Below are positions 42,145 to 51,492 of a DNA stretch of 64,000 bases, one piece after another (within the stretch, counting starts at the first letter, position 1; each line of letters begins with the position of its first letter). The notes under the pieces are model-generated. The model saw only the letters and a list, made by a program, of their open reading frames with translations. It did no database searches and had not been told where the DNA came from. The DNA comes from Luteimonas salinisoli (GTDB taxonomy: Bacteria; Pseudomonadota; Gammaproteobacteria; Xanthomonadales; Xanthomonadaceae), in contig NZ_JACCKA010000087.1 in assembly GCF_013425525.1 (NCBI RefSeq), positions 49,863 through 113,862 of the forward strand, given 5' to 3'. The translations under genes were made by a program, and so were the position numbers.

Positions 42145-43155
42145 ATGAAAGCTCTCGCGGCAGTCCGGGAATCCGGCTCAGAAACGACGCGTCTCGTCCA
42201 TCTGGATGTCCCGGCACCCGAAGTCGGAGAGCGCGACGTGCTGGTCAAGGTCAAGGCCGTTGCAGCCAACCCCGTCGATTACAAAGTAAGGGATGGAATG
42301 GCGCCTGGCGACAAGCGGATACTTGGCTGGGACGCCACCGGTGTTGTCCACAGCGTTGGGGGCAATGTGCGCGGTTTCAAACCCGGCGACAGGGTCTGGT
42401 ACGCCGGAAACATCGAACGAGAGGGCGCGTACGCCGAATTCCAGGCGGTCGATGAACGTATCGTCAGCCACATGCCTTCAAGCCTCGGCTTCGAGGAAGC
42501 TGCAGCACTTCCGTTGGCCAGCATCACGGCATGGGAGATCCTGTTCGACCGGTTCCGGACCCACTTGACGACGCCAAGTCATCAGAAGTCCATCCTGGTC
42601 GTCGGAGGAGCCGGAGGCGTTGGATCGACCATGGTGCAATTGGCTGCCAGGGTCGCGAATCTCAAGGTGATCGCCACGGCGTCCCGCCCGGAGAGTGTCC
42701 AGTGGGTGCGTGGATTGGGCGCACACCATGTGATCGACCCGCGCGCCGATTGGCGGGAGCAGCTCAGCGCATTGAACGTGCACGCCGTGGACTACGTGGC
42801 AAGCCTGACCGCCAGCGGTGAACACGTGGCCAGGAGCGCGGACATCCTCGCCCCGCAGGGAGCATTCAGCCTGACCGATGATCCTGCCCATCTCGACATC
42901 GGGGTCTTCAAGCACAAGAGCATTTCGATCCACTGGGAGCTGATGTTCACCCGCAGCCTGTACGAAACGGATGACCTGCACGAGCAAGGACGCCTGCTTC
43001 ATCGGGTTGCACAACTCGTGGATGCGGGTGTCCTGAAAAGCACGGTCAACGGCCCGGTGCGCAACCTGGACGCGGGAACCCTGGACGTCACGCATCAAGA
43101 GCTTCGCGCAGGAACTGCGATTGGCAAGAGGGTGTTCAACGTTTCACTGGGCTGA
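42145..43155 (+). CDS. Zinc-binding-dehydrogenase-family quinone oxidoreductase
   Basis: A 336-residue MDR superfamily protein: MKALAAVRESGSE start, GWDATGVVHSVGGNVRGFKPGDRVWYAG, cofactor motif VVGGAGGVGSTMVQLA, and C-terminus GTAIGKRVFNVSLG, typical of the QOR2/zinc-type alcohol dehydrogenase-like group. The structural zinc cysteines are absent. The 214 bases upstream hold no gene. Two related reductases in a row suggest duplication of function against reactive carbonyls or quinones. Confidence 0.9.
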   Translation: MKALAAVRESGSETTRLVHLDVPAPEVGERDVLVKVKAVAANPVDYKVRDGMAPGDKRILGWDATGVVHSVGGNVRGFKPGDRVWYAGNIEREGAYAEFQAVDERIVSHMPSSLGFEEAAALPLASITAWEILFDRFRTHLTTPSHQKSILVVGGAGGVGSTMVQLAARVANLKVIATASRPESVQWVRGLGAHHVIDPRADWREQLSALNVHAVDYVASLTASGEHVARSADILAPQGAFSLTDDPAHLDIGVFKHKSISIHWELMFTRSLYETDDLHEQGRLLHRVAQLVDAGVLKSTVNGPVRNLDAGTLDVTHQELRAGTAIGKRVFNVSLG

Positions 43156-43198
43156 GAAAAGCACTCACCAGACCCGATTGCCACTCGCGGCCGTTGTG

Positions 43199-45973
43199 TC
43201 AGGGAAGCTCGACGTCCCTGATCTGCCGGCGGGAGGTGATGTCCAGCTTGTGGAAGATGCTGCGCAGGTGGGCTTCGATCGTACGGTGGCTCAGGAACAA
43301 CTGGGCGCCGACCTCCCGGTTCGTCGCCCCCGTGGCGACCAACCGGACGATATGCAGCTCCTGGGCGGTGAGTGCGTCCGTCGGCTTGGCTGTGCGTTTC
43401 CGCGGTTTCTCCCCGGCGGCCCGCAGCTCGCGGGCGGCACGGCCGGCGAAGGCCTCGGCGCCCATGTCCGAGAGCAGCTGGTGGGCGGTCCGTAGCTGCT
43501 CACGGGCATCCCGGCGGCGGCCTTCACGGCGCAGCCACTCGCCGTAGACGAGATGGGCGCGTGCGGTCTCGCCGGCCATCCGGGATTGACCCAGCCGCTC
43601 GAGCGCCTCGCGATAGTGCCCTTCGGCGACTGGCCCGGCGCTCGTCAGCGCTCGGCAGCGGGCTGCGAGCCCGAGTGCCCAGGATGTGTTGCAGGCGAGC
43701 GCGCGCGAGCCGAGCTGCTCCAGGGCGCCTGCCGCGATGTCTGGTTGGCCAGCACGCACGGCCGCCTCGACCAGCTCCGGCAGGCTGATGTTGGTGAGCC
43801 CCAGCTCGTCCGTCTCGCAGGCCCGCCTCGCCGCGGCCTGCGCCTGAGCGTAGTTGCCCAGACCGTTGTGCAGCACGGCCATCGCGTACTGGGCGACCGC
43901 GACCTCCGTGTCGCCATCGGGGTCGGAGAGGCGTCGCAGGATGGCTTCGTTCAGCTGGGTAGCCGCGCCAGCATCGCCGCGCCACGCGGCAAGCGCGATG
44001 CGGGTATGCGTGAGAGGCACCGAGCCCGTAGCCTCGGCGATCGCCGTGGATTCGGCGGCCAACTCTCCAGCGCGGGTAAGCTCGCCGGCCAGGATCAAGA
44101 CGTTGGCCAAGGAGCTGAGGGCAGCGTGCAGTGTCAACCAGGCGCCGGTTTCGCGAGCCTGCTGCACGTGACGGCTGGCCATCGCGTGAGCAAGCTCGTC
44201 GTCCAGGATCCCAACGGCGTTGCGAGCGGCCAGCCACAGCCAGCGGTCACTCCGGCCCCCGTTCCTCCGGTCCTTGTCCATGTCGTCGCGGAACGCCTCC
44301 AACGCGACTTTGAGTGCCGGGACCCCGGCTGCATACCCAGCCGTGAACGTCCTCGCGAGCGCGTCCAAGAGGTGGTCCGAGGGCCGAGGCGGCACGGCGG
44401 CGTCGGGAACCTCCCGGGCAGCAGTGGCAACACGGACCGCATCGTGGCCGCCGTTGATCAGGGCAGCGTCAATGGCATCCAGATAAGTGTCGCGGGCGAG
44501 CGCAGCATCCAGCGGATCAAGTGTCCTGGCCGCATTGAGCAGTAGCCTCGGCGAGTCGGTCCCGCGAGTGGTATGGAAGGCGATCTGGGCGCGCAGCAAC
44601 TGGAGGCGAGCGCGTTGCAGCGGATCCAGCGGCCCTGCCTCCGCGGCCGCAAGCAATGCCTTGGCGGCTTCGGATGCGCCGGCGTCGTGCCTGGCGTAAG
44701 CGGCTTCGAGTGCGCGCGTCGCACGGCGGCCGGGTTCGGGCGTCAGCATGGCCGCCTGCTCCATGAAAGCGGCCGCCGCGGCCAGCCCGCCGCGGCCTCG
44801 TGCACGTCCGGCCGTGCGTTCCAGCTCCGCGGCGGCGTCCTCGTCGGTGCCCGGCACGGCCTGCGCCCGGTGCCAGGCACGACGGTCTGGATCGATCCCG
44901 GGGTCGGTGACGGCCGCCAGCACGCGATGTGCGCGGCGCTGATCGGGTAGAATCGCGGCCGCGTAAACCGCCGAGCGCACGAGCGGATGACGAAACCGCA
45001 CCCGGGTGTCGATCTGCACCAGACCGGCGGTTTCCGCGGGCGCCAGCGCCTCGCGAGCGATCCCCAGGTGCTCGGCGGCCTGCCAGAGCAACGCCACGTC
45101 GCCGGTCGGGTCGGCCGCGGCGACCAGCAGCAGCAACTGCGTATCGGCAGGCAGGCCGTCCGAGCGCTGCCGGAAGCTCTCCTCGACTCGGCGCGGAACG
45201 CTCAACACGTCGGGCAACTCGAAGCCGCCGGCGAGTTTGGCCGGCAATGTGCTGTGCGGCAATTCCAGTAACGCCAGGGGATTGCCACGGGCCTCGGCGG
45301 TAATCCGGTCGCGCACCACGTCGTCGAGCGGCGCGCCGACCGCAGCGGCCAGCAGCGCCCGCGCATCCTGTTGTCCGAGCCCGTCCAGAGGCAGTTCTGG
45401 CAATCCGGCGAAGGCGCCAATATCGCGGTCGGCCGGGTCACGCAGTGCGAATGCCAACGCGATCCGCTCGGCGACCAGTCGCCGCGCAACGAACCCAAGG
45501 ACCTGAGCGGACGCCTGGTCCAGCCATTGCGCATCCTCGACAAGGCACAACAACGGGCCCTCCTCGGCGACTTCGGCCAACAGGTTGAGGGTTGCCAACC
45601 CGACCAGGAACCGGTCCGGCGCAGCACCGTCGCGCAGGCCGAACGCCACGCCCAATGCGGTCTGCTGTGGACCGGGCAGCGCCGCTGCCCGGTCCAGCAG
45701 CGGTGCGCACAACTGGTGCAGGCCCGAGAACGCGAACTGGGTCTCGGACTCCACTCCGGCCGCGTATTCCGCGCGGAACCCCAATGTCGTCGCGGTGGCG
45801 CGGGCATAGTCGAGCAGCGCAGTTTTCCCGATGCCTGCTTCCCCGCGAACCACGAGTACACCACCCTGCCCGACCTGCGCCCGGGCCAGCAACTGCTCGA
45901 TCGTCGCACGCTCCTTGCGCCGTCCCAGGAGAGACAACCGTGGTGCGCCAGCGCGAGACCGCATCGAGTCCAC
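43199..45973 (-). CDS. LAL-type LuxR-family regulator with AAA ATPase domain, copy 2
   Basis: A 924-residue paralogue of the regulator at 32595-35372. The first ~470 residues (NTPase, Walker A GEAGIGKTALL) and last ~200 (helix-turn-helix LTAQELHIVRLVATGATNREV) are nearly the same, while the middle (about 480-730) is strongly different, for example GRLAPGRALLEAAEAARN in copy 1 against GGHDAVRVATAAREVPD here. This suggests a common DNA target class with a changed sensing region. It is divergent from the NAD-kinase-like/GcvPA/GcvPB cluster. Confidence 0.92.
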   Translation of the reverse strand: MDSMRSRAGAPRLSLLGRRKERATIEQLLARAQVGQGGVLVVRGEAGIGKTALLDYARATATTLGFRAEYAAGVESETQFAFSGLHQLCAPLLDRAAALPGPQQTALGVAFGLRDGAAPDRFLVGLATLNLLAEVAEEGPLLCLVEDAQWLDQASAQVLGFVARRLVAERIALAFALRDPADRDIGAFAGLPELPLDGLGQQDARALLAAAVGAPLDDVVRDRITAEARGNPLALLELPHSTLPAKLAGGFELPDVLSVPRRVEESFRQRSDGLPADTQLLLLVAAADPTGDVALLWQAAEHLGIAREALAPAETAGLVQIDTRVRFRHPLVRSAVYAAAILPDQRRAHRVLAAVTDPGIDPDRRAWHRAQAVPGTDEDAAAELERTAGRARGRGGLAAAAAFMEQAAMLTPEPGRRATRALEAAYARHDAGASEAAKALLAAAEAGPLDPLQRARLQLLRAQIAFHTTRGTDSPRLLLNAARTLDPLDAALARDTYLDAIDAALINGGHDAVRVATAAREVPDAAVPPRPSDHLLDALARTFTAGYAAGVPALKVALEAFRDDMDKDRRNGGRSDRWLWLAARNAVGILDDELAHAMASRHVQQARETGAWLTLHAALSSLANVLILAGELTRAGELAAESTAIAEATGSVPLTHTRIALAAWRGDAGAATQLNEAILRRLSDPDGDTEVAVAQYAMAVLHNGLGNYAQAQAAARRACETDELGLTNISLPELVEAAVRAGQPDIAAGALEQLGSRALACNTSWALGLAARCRALTSAGPVAEGHYREALERLGQSRMAGETARAHLVYGEWLRREGRRRDAREQLRTAHQLLSDMGAEAFAGRAARELRAAGEKPRKRTAKPTDALTAQELHIVRLVATGATNREVGAQLFLSHRTIEAHLRSIFHKLDITSRRQIRDVELP

Positions 45974-46390
45974 CGGTTGAGCCTACGTCGTCTTCAACCC
46001 GATTCTAGCCGATGCGAACCCGGTCAAGCGGACGCAGGCGCAGCGCGTACGTGTGGACGATCCCGCAGGGGCGAACCATTTGCTGCCACGTCGACGCCGT
46101 TTGCGGGGATTCGACCTGCTTCTGCACCGCAGCGAGCCAGCGCAGATGATCGATGCGAAACCGCGTCGATCACCGCCGGCCTGAATGACAGCCACGTCCA
46201 CGTGATTCGATACGGGTTGAACGATCACTTCTGTTCTCGCAAGCGAATCGGAGGACGTTTCCGGCAGTGGTTCGATCCAAATCACCGTATAGAACGACAA
46301 TCGCCCTGCTCCCTCCTGCTCGACACTGACGTCAAGGAGGCTGGCCTGCCCATCCTCCCTCCCGTCCAGAGGCATGAGGAGTGCGCCGAC
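45974..46390. promoter_or_regulatory. 417-base divergent region with promoter-leader repeat, copy B
   Basis: No gene seen. The repeat occupies about 46258-46390: ATCACCGTATAGAACGACAA starts at 46281, 110 bases before the NAD-kinase-like ATG, and CACTGACGTCAAGGAGGC follows at 46324-46341. The part nearest the LuxR gene (45997-46070) resembles the region before LuxR copy 1. Confidence 0.7.
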
Positions 46391-47560
46391 ATGACTGCCG
46401 AAGTGGCCGAGCCCAGTCGCACACGTGTTCATGGCCGGACCCGCCCCCTGCTGGGGTTCATCGTCAACCCGGTCGCGGGAATGGGCGGGAGCGTTGGCCT
46501 GAAGGGCACCGATGGGGATGTGATCGTCCACGAAGCCATGCGTCGCGGCGCCCGTCCAATGGCAGGAGAAAGGGCAGCGAGGGCAGTCGACCGGTTGACC
46601 GCCTCGTTGTCGCAGGTGGACGTCGTAACCGTCGCCGGACCAATGGGCGAGCAGGTAGTGCGCGACGCCGGGATCGAGCCCAACGTGCTGGAGAGCTCAC
46701 ACCTCGGATCGTCCACCAGCATCGACACGCGAAAGGCCGCCAGAGCCATGGCGGACCAGGGCGTCGACTTGATCCTCTTTGCGGGCGGCGACGGCACCGC
46801 GCGCGACATCCTCGGCGCGAGCGGCCATCAGGTACCGATGCTGGGGGTGCCTGCGGGCGTAAAGATGCACTCGGCCGTCTTCGGCACGACGCCCGCCAAC
46901 GCCGGTCACCTCGCCGCGCTGTTCCTGGTTGGCAGCCCGCGCGCGCTCTTGCGCGATGCCGAAGTCATGGACCTGGACGAGGATGCGATCCGTGCCGGCA
47001 CCGTCTCGGCACAGCTTTATGGTCATGCGCGGAGCCCATTCGAACGTCGCCTTGTGCAGAACGCAAAGGCAGGCTCGGTCCCCGGCGAAAACGAAACACT
47101 TGACGCGGTGGCGCGACGAATGGCCGAGGGCATGCGCGACGGCAGGGTCTACATACTCGGGCCGGGAACGACCACCCGGCGTCTGGCAGACGCACTTGGC
47201 ATCCCCTCCACGCTGTTGGGTGTCGACGCGGTCCTGGACCGCCAGGCCGTTGGCCTGGATCTCAATGAGCAGGCACTTTTGCGAATCATCGAAGGGCATG
47301 AAGCCGAGATCATCGTCAGCGTGCTCGGCGGGCAGGGCAGCCTGTTCGGGCGCGGCAACCAGCAGATCAGCGCCGAGGTCATCCGCAAGGTGGGACGCGA
47401 CGGGATCAAGGTCCTATCGACTGTCGAGAAGCTGATCAACCTGCCCACCCGGGCGCTGCAGGTCGACACCGGCGACGCCGAGATCGACGCGATGCTCACC
47501 GGACACATCCCCGTCATCACCGGTCCGAACCGCACAGCGCTGGTCAAGGTGCGGGCCTGA
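46391..47560 (+). CDS. ATP-NAD kinase/AcoX-like protein
   Basis: A 389-residue protein of the NAD-kinase/diacylglycerol-kinase fold. FIVNPVAGMGGSVGLKGTDG at the start, the phosphate-binding GGDGTARDI at about residues 137-145, and GVPAGVKMHSAVFGTTP are those of the AcoX-like ATP-NAD kinase group. AcoX accompanies acetoin-catabolism operons without a proven essential role. Here the gene precedes GcvPA/GcvPB-like genes by 20 bases, an operon. It may supply NADP or phosphorylate a pathway intermediate. Confidence 0.85.
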   Translation: MTAEVAEPSRTRVHGRTRPLLGFIVNPVAGMGGSVGLKGTDGDVIVHEAMRRGARPMAGERAARAVDRLTASLSQVDVVTVAGPMGEQVVRDAGIEPNVLESSHLGSSTSIDTRKAARAMADQGVDLILFAGGDGTARDILGASGHQVPMLGVPAGVKMHSAVFGTTPANAGHLAALFLVGSPRALLRDAEVMDLDEDAIRAGTVSAQLYGHARSPFERRLVQNAKAGSVPGENETLDAVARRMAEGMRDGRVYILGPGTTTRRLADALGIPSTLLGVDAVLDRQAVGLDLNEQALLRIIEGHEAEIIVSVLGGQGSLFGRGNQQISAEVIRKVGRDGIKVLSTVEKLINLPTRALQVDTGDAEIDAMLTGHIPVITGPNRTALVKVRA

Positions 47561-47580
47561 TCAACCAAGGAGCACTCCCT

Positions 47581-48978
47581 ATGAGAAACGTGTCAGCACA
47601 TCCCTACATGGCCAATTCAGTGCCGGAAATCCAGCAGGCGATGCTGGAGTCGATCGGCGTCGACACTGTCGAGGAACTGTTCGTGCAGATCCCGCAGGAC
47701 CATCGCCTCACCCGTCCGCTCGACCTGCCGCCGGCGCTGAGCGAGCGCGAACTACGCCGCCATGTCGTCGGGATCCTCGCCAAGAACAGCACCACCGAGG
47801 ACAACCTGAGTTTCCTCGGTGCGGGCATCTGGCAGCACCATGTGCCGGCCGCCGTCGACGAGATCGTCCGCCGCAACGAGTGGCTCACCTCGATCTTCGG
47901 CGAGCCCAGTTCCGATCACGGCCGCAACCAGGCGTGGTTCGAATTCTGCAGCCAGCTCGGCGAGTTGCTCAACCTCGATCTTGTCGCCTTGCCCGTGCGT
48001 AGCTGGGGCAGCGCCGCCGGACACGCGATGCGCATGGCCGCGCGGCTGACCGGACGCAACGAGGTGGCGATCGTGCGCGCCATCGATCCGCAACGCTTGT
48101 CGGTGATCCGCAACTATTGCGAGCCGCCCGAGATGGCGAACCACATCGCCATCCGCCTCGTCGCCTATGATCCGGCAACCGGCCTGATCGACATGGACGA
48201 CCTGCGCGCAGCCGTCACCGATCGCACCGCCGCCGTCTACTTCGAAGTGCCGTCCTATCTCGGCGTGGTCGAGCATCAGGCGGCCGAGATTGCCGCCATC
48301 GCACGAGCGGCGGGCGCCGAGACGATCGTCGGCGTGGACCCCATCTCGCTCGGCGTACTCGCCGCCCCGGTCGATTATGGCGCGGACCTGGTGGTCGGCA
48401 CGATCCAGACGCTGGGCGTCCACCTGCACGCCGGCGGCGGCGTCGGCGGATTCATCGCCTCGCGCGACGAGCCGCGCTACGCCGAACAGTATCCCACGCT
48501 GTTCATCAGCATCGCGGAAACGCTCGAGCCCGGTGAACACGGCTTTGGCCTGGGGCTGTTTCACCAGACCTCCTACGGCCTGCGCGACAAGGGCAACGAC
48601 TGGACCGGTCATTCCGTCTACATGTGGGCGATCGCCGCCACCGCCTACATGGCGATGATGGGGCCGCAAGGCTTTGCCGAAGTCGGCAAACTGATCCTCC
48701 AGCGCGCCCATCATGCCGCGCAACTGCTGTCCGGGATCAAGGGCGTGCGGGTCACGTTCCCGTCCGGCTTCTTCAAGGAGTTCGTCGTCAATTTCGACGA
48801 CACCGGCAAGAGCGTCGCCGACATCAACGATGCGCTGCGTGCCAGGGGCATCTTTGGCGGCAAGGATCTTTCCGGCGATTTCCCCGAACTGGGTCAAAGC
48901 GCGCTCTATTGCGTGACCGAGATCCACACCCTGTCCGACATCGAGCGCCTTGCTGGCGCCCTGAACGAGGTGGTCTGA
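47581..48978 (+). CDS. gcvPA: GcvPA-like PLP-enzyme subunit (glycine dehydrogenase N-terminal-half family)
   Basis: A 465-residue protein aligning end to end with GcvPA, the N-terminal half of split glycine decarboxylase P-protein: YMANSVPEIQQAMLESIGVDTVEELF, then FLGAGIWQHHVPAAVDEIV. However, segments normally near invariant differ: the expected TPYQPEISQG region reads FGEPSSDHGRNQ, and the DGAT region reads WGSAAGHA. The function may therefore not be glycine cleavage. Followed after one base by GcvPB. No GcvH or GcvT gene is in the window. Confidence 0.75.
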   Translation: MRNVSAHPYMANSVPEIQQAMLESIGVDTVEELFVQIPQDHRLTRPLDLPPALSERELRRHVVGILAKNSTTEDNLSFLGAGIWQHHVPAAVDEIVRRNEWLTSIFGEPSSDHGRNQAWFEFCSQLGELLNLDLVALPVRSWGSAAGHAMRMAARLTGRNEVAIVRAIDPQRLSVIRNYCEPPEMANHIAIRLVAYDPATGLIDMDDLRAAVTDRTAAVYFEVPSYLGVVEHQAAEIAAIARAAGAETIVGVDPISLGVLAAPVDYGADLVVGTIQTLGVHLHAGGGVGGFIASRDEPRYAEQYPTLFISIAETLEPGEHGFGLGLFHQTSYGLRDKGNDWTGHSVYMWAIAATAYMAMMGPQGFAEVGKLILQRAHHAAQLLSGIKGVRVTFPSGFFKEFVVNFDDTGKSVADINDALRARGIFGGKDLSGDFPELGQSALYCVTEIHTLSDIERLAGALNEVV

Positions 48979-48979
48979 A

Positions 48980-50578
48980 ATGAACGAGGAACTCAAGGAA
49001 TACCATGCGCCGGTCTGGAACGAGCCGGTCATCCACGAGATGGGTCATCCCGGGCGCCGTGGCGTGCTGTTTCCCCAGGCCGAAGATGCGCTACAGGAGC
49101 GCATCGGCGACGCCGTCGAGTTGATTCCGAGTGCGCTGCGTCGGAAGGACAAGCCCGCCCTGCCCGAAATGTCGGAGCCCGAAGTCCTCTACCACTATCT
49201 GCGGCTGTCGCAACAGACGCTGGGCATGATGGGGATCAGCCTGTTCGGCACCTGCACGATGAAGTACAACCCGCAGATCAACGAGGCGCTGGCATGGCGT
49301 CCGGAACTCACCGAGCTCCACCCGCTCCAGCATGAGGACACCATGCAGGGCGCGCTGGAAATCGTGCACAACATGGACATGATCCTGCGCGAAATCTCCG
49401 GCATGGACCAGTTCGTGTTCCAGGCCGGTGGCGGTGCCGAAGCGGCCTTTACCAGTTGTGCGGTCATCCGCGCCTATCACGCCTCGCGCGGCGAGCTCGA
49501 GCAGCGCAACGAGATCATCACCACGATCGCGACCCACCCGTGCAATCCGTCGACCGCGGACGCCGCCGGGTTCAAGGTGATCACCCTGATGCTCGACGAG
49601 AATGGCTATCCGTCGCTCGACTCGCTGAAGGCCGCGGTATCCGATCGCACCGCTGCGATCATGGTCAACAATCCCGACGACATGGGCGTCTACAACCCCG
49701 AGATGAAGGAGTGGGTCCGCATCGTCCACGAGGCGGGCGGCCTTGCCTTCTACGACGCCGCCAACCTCAACGGCACGATGTCCAAGCTCCGGGCGCGCGA
49801 GATCGGGTTCGATGCCTGCATGTTCATGCTGCACAAGACGTTCGGCGCGCCCAAGAGCGGGGTCGGTGGTCCGGCGACCGGCGCCTATGGCTGCACGGCG
49901 GCACTGGCACCGTTCCTCCCCGCGCCGCTGGTGAAGCGGGAGGGCGATCGTTACCGCCTCGACCACGATCGCCCGCAGAGCGTCGGCAAGATCCGGGAGT
50001 TCCTGGGCAACGTTCAAGTGGTCCTGAAAGCTTATGCCTGGGCCCGTACGATGGGCGCCGAAGGGATCGCGCAAGCATCCGATATCTCGGTGTTGGGCAA
50101 CAACTACATGGAAAAGGGTCTGCTCGCGATCCGCGGCGTCACCCGCTCGCATCCCGATGCAAAGCTGCCGCGGCTCGAGATGACGCGCTACTCGCTCGAG
50201 ACGATGAAAGAGGAAACCGGGGTCAACGTCCATGATGTTTCGAACCGGATGACCGACTTCGGGATCGATCCGTTGTGGACCAGTCACGAACCATGGCTAC
50301 TGCCCGAACCCTTTACGCCGGAGGCCGGCGAGATGTACGGCAAGGAAGCGCTCGACCGCTGGATCGCGGTGCTCGCACGGGTCTCCGATGAAGCCTATTC
50401 GACACCGGAGATCGTCAAGAACTCGCCGCACAATCAGGCCACGCATCGGTTGAAGCCGGGCGAGACCGACGATCCGTCCATACGGGCAATGACATGGCGC
50501 GCGTTCCAGAAGAAGCGGGTGCGGACGGAAGGCGTTGAGCCAAGCCGAAGGACCGGACCTACTTGTCGCAGCGCCTGA
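48980..50578 (+). CDS. gcvPB: GcvPB-like PLP-enzyme subunit (glycine dehydrogenase C-terminal-half family)
   Basis: A 532-residue partner of the preceding gene. Family marks: HEMGHPGRRGVLFPQ, LFGTCTMKYNPQINEALA, and the PLP-binding lysine in FMLHKTFGAPKSGVGG. The segments that in true GcvPB read PAAGAHGE and AHGTNP are here AGGGAEAA and THPCNPST, so substrate-side residues have changed. The C-terminus runs about 20 residues past the usual end (KKRVRTEGVEPSRRTG), possibly read-through into intergenic DNA. The PLP site looks intact, so an active enzyme on a different amino acid is plausible. Confidence 0.75.
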   Translation: MNEELKEYHAPVWNEPVIHEMGHPGRRGVLFPQAEDALQERIGDAVELIPSALRRKDKPALPEMSEPEVLYHYLRLSQQTLGMMGISLFGTCTMKYNPQINEALAWRPELTELHPLQHEDTMQGALEIVHNMDMILREISGMDQFVFQAGGGAEAAFTSCAVIRAYHASRGELEQRNEIITTIATHPCNPSTADAAGFKVITLMLDENGYPSLDSLKAAVSDRTAAIMVNNPDDMGVYNPEMKEWVRIVHEAGGLAFYDAANLNGTMSKLRAREIGFDACMFMLHKTFGAPKSGVGGPATGAYGCTAALAPFLPAPLVKREGDRYRLDHDRPQSVGKIREFLGNVQVVLKAYAWARTMGAEGIAQASDISVLGNNYMEKGLLAIRGVTRSHPDAKLPRLEMTRYSLETMKEETGVNVHDVSNRMTDFGIDPLWTSHEPWLLPEPFTPEAGEMYGKEALDRWIAVLARVSDEAYSTPEIVKNSPHNQATHRLKPGETDDPSIRAMTWRAFQKKRVRTEGVEPSRRTGPTCRSA

Positions 50579-50784
50579 AAGAGAAGACGTGGGACGCGTC
50601 TGAAGTCATGCAAGGCCGCGCGGATCGCCGTAGACAGGCGCGGCTGCCAATGGTCGTCGCATCCGCGCCTGCCGGGTCGCCGCATAGCGACCACCAATCT
50701 CCTGGAGGAGGCTTCCGATTGCATTGGCACACGAATGCCATCGCAAGCCAATCCTCCCCTATCCACCAACTAACGGAACGCCCC

Positions 50785-51441
50785 ATGCCTACCGCCACCC
50801 CGAGCCCGGCCAAGAGCCTGCTGACCCCGAACGACCACACGTTGATCCTGATCGACCACCAGTCGCAGATGGCGTTCGCCACCAAATCGATCGCCGCAGA
50901 AGTGCTGCGCAACAACACCGCGCTGGTCGCCAGGAGCGCAGCGGGCTTCAAGGTCTCCACCATCCTGACCACGGTCGCCGAGAAAAGCTTCTCCGGCCCT
51001 ATCTTCGACGAGATCACCGAGGCCTTTCCCGGCGCGCCGAAGGTCGACCGTACCTCGATGAACACCTGGGAGGACGCGCGCATCGCCGAGAAGGTCAACG
51101 TCTTCGGCAAGCATCGCATCGTGTTCGCCGGGCTCTGGACCAGCGTATGCATCGTCGCTCCTGTCCTGTCGGCGCTCGAGCAGGGCTTCGAGGCCTATGT
51201 CATCACCGACGCCAGCGGCGACATCAGCGACGAGGCGCACGAGCGCGCGGTGCAACGCATGGTCCAGGCCGGTGCGCGGCCATTGACCAGCATGCAGTAC
51301 CTGCTCGAACTCCAGCGGGACTGGGCGCGCACCAGGACCTACGAGCTGACCACCGGCATCGCCCGGGTAAACGGCGGCGCCTACGGCATCGGCATCGCCT
51401 ACGCCAAGACGATGTTCAATGCCAGCGAAGGCGGGCACTGA
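50785..51441 (+). CDS. Isochorismatase-family hydrolase (YcaC-like), copy 2
   Basis: A 218-residue cysteine hydrolase related to that at 37587. Asp in TLILIDHQSQMAF, nucleophile Cys in LWTSVCIVAPVLSA, and RTSMNTWEDARI with VITDASGDISDEAHERAVQRM are shared family segments. The 206-base gap before it has no gene. It probably belongs to the same transcript as gcvPB and the amidohydrolase, though no strong Shine-Dalgarno is seen. Confidence 0.88.
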   Translation: MPTATPSPAKSLLTPNDHTLILIDHQSQMAFATKSIAAEVLRNNTALVARSAAGFKVSTILTTVAEKSFSGPIFDEITEAFPGAPKVDRTSMNTWEDARIAEKVNVFGKHRIVFAGLWTSVCIVAPVLSALEQGFEAYVITDASGDISDEAHERAVQRMVQAGARPLTSMQYLLELQRDWARTRTYELTTGIARVNGGAYGIGIAYAKTMFNASEGGH

Positions 51442-51492
51442 CCGTTTCCTGACGACAGATGCGCTGCTGCTCGATCACAGGGGAGCCACGCC

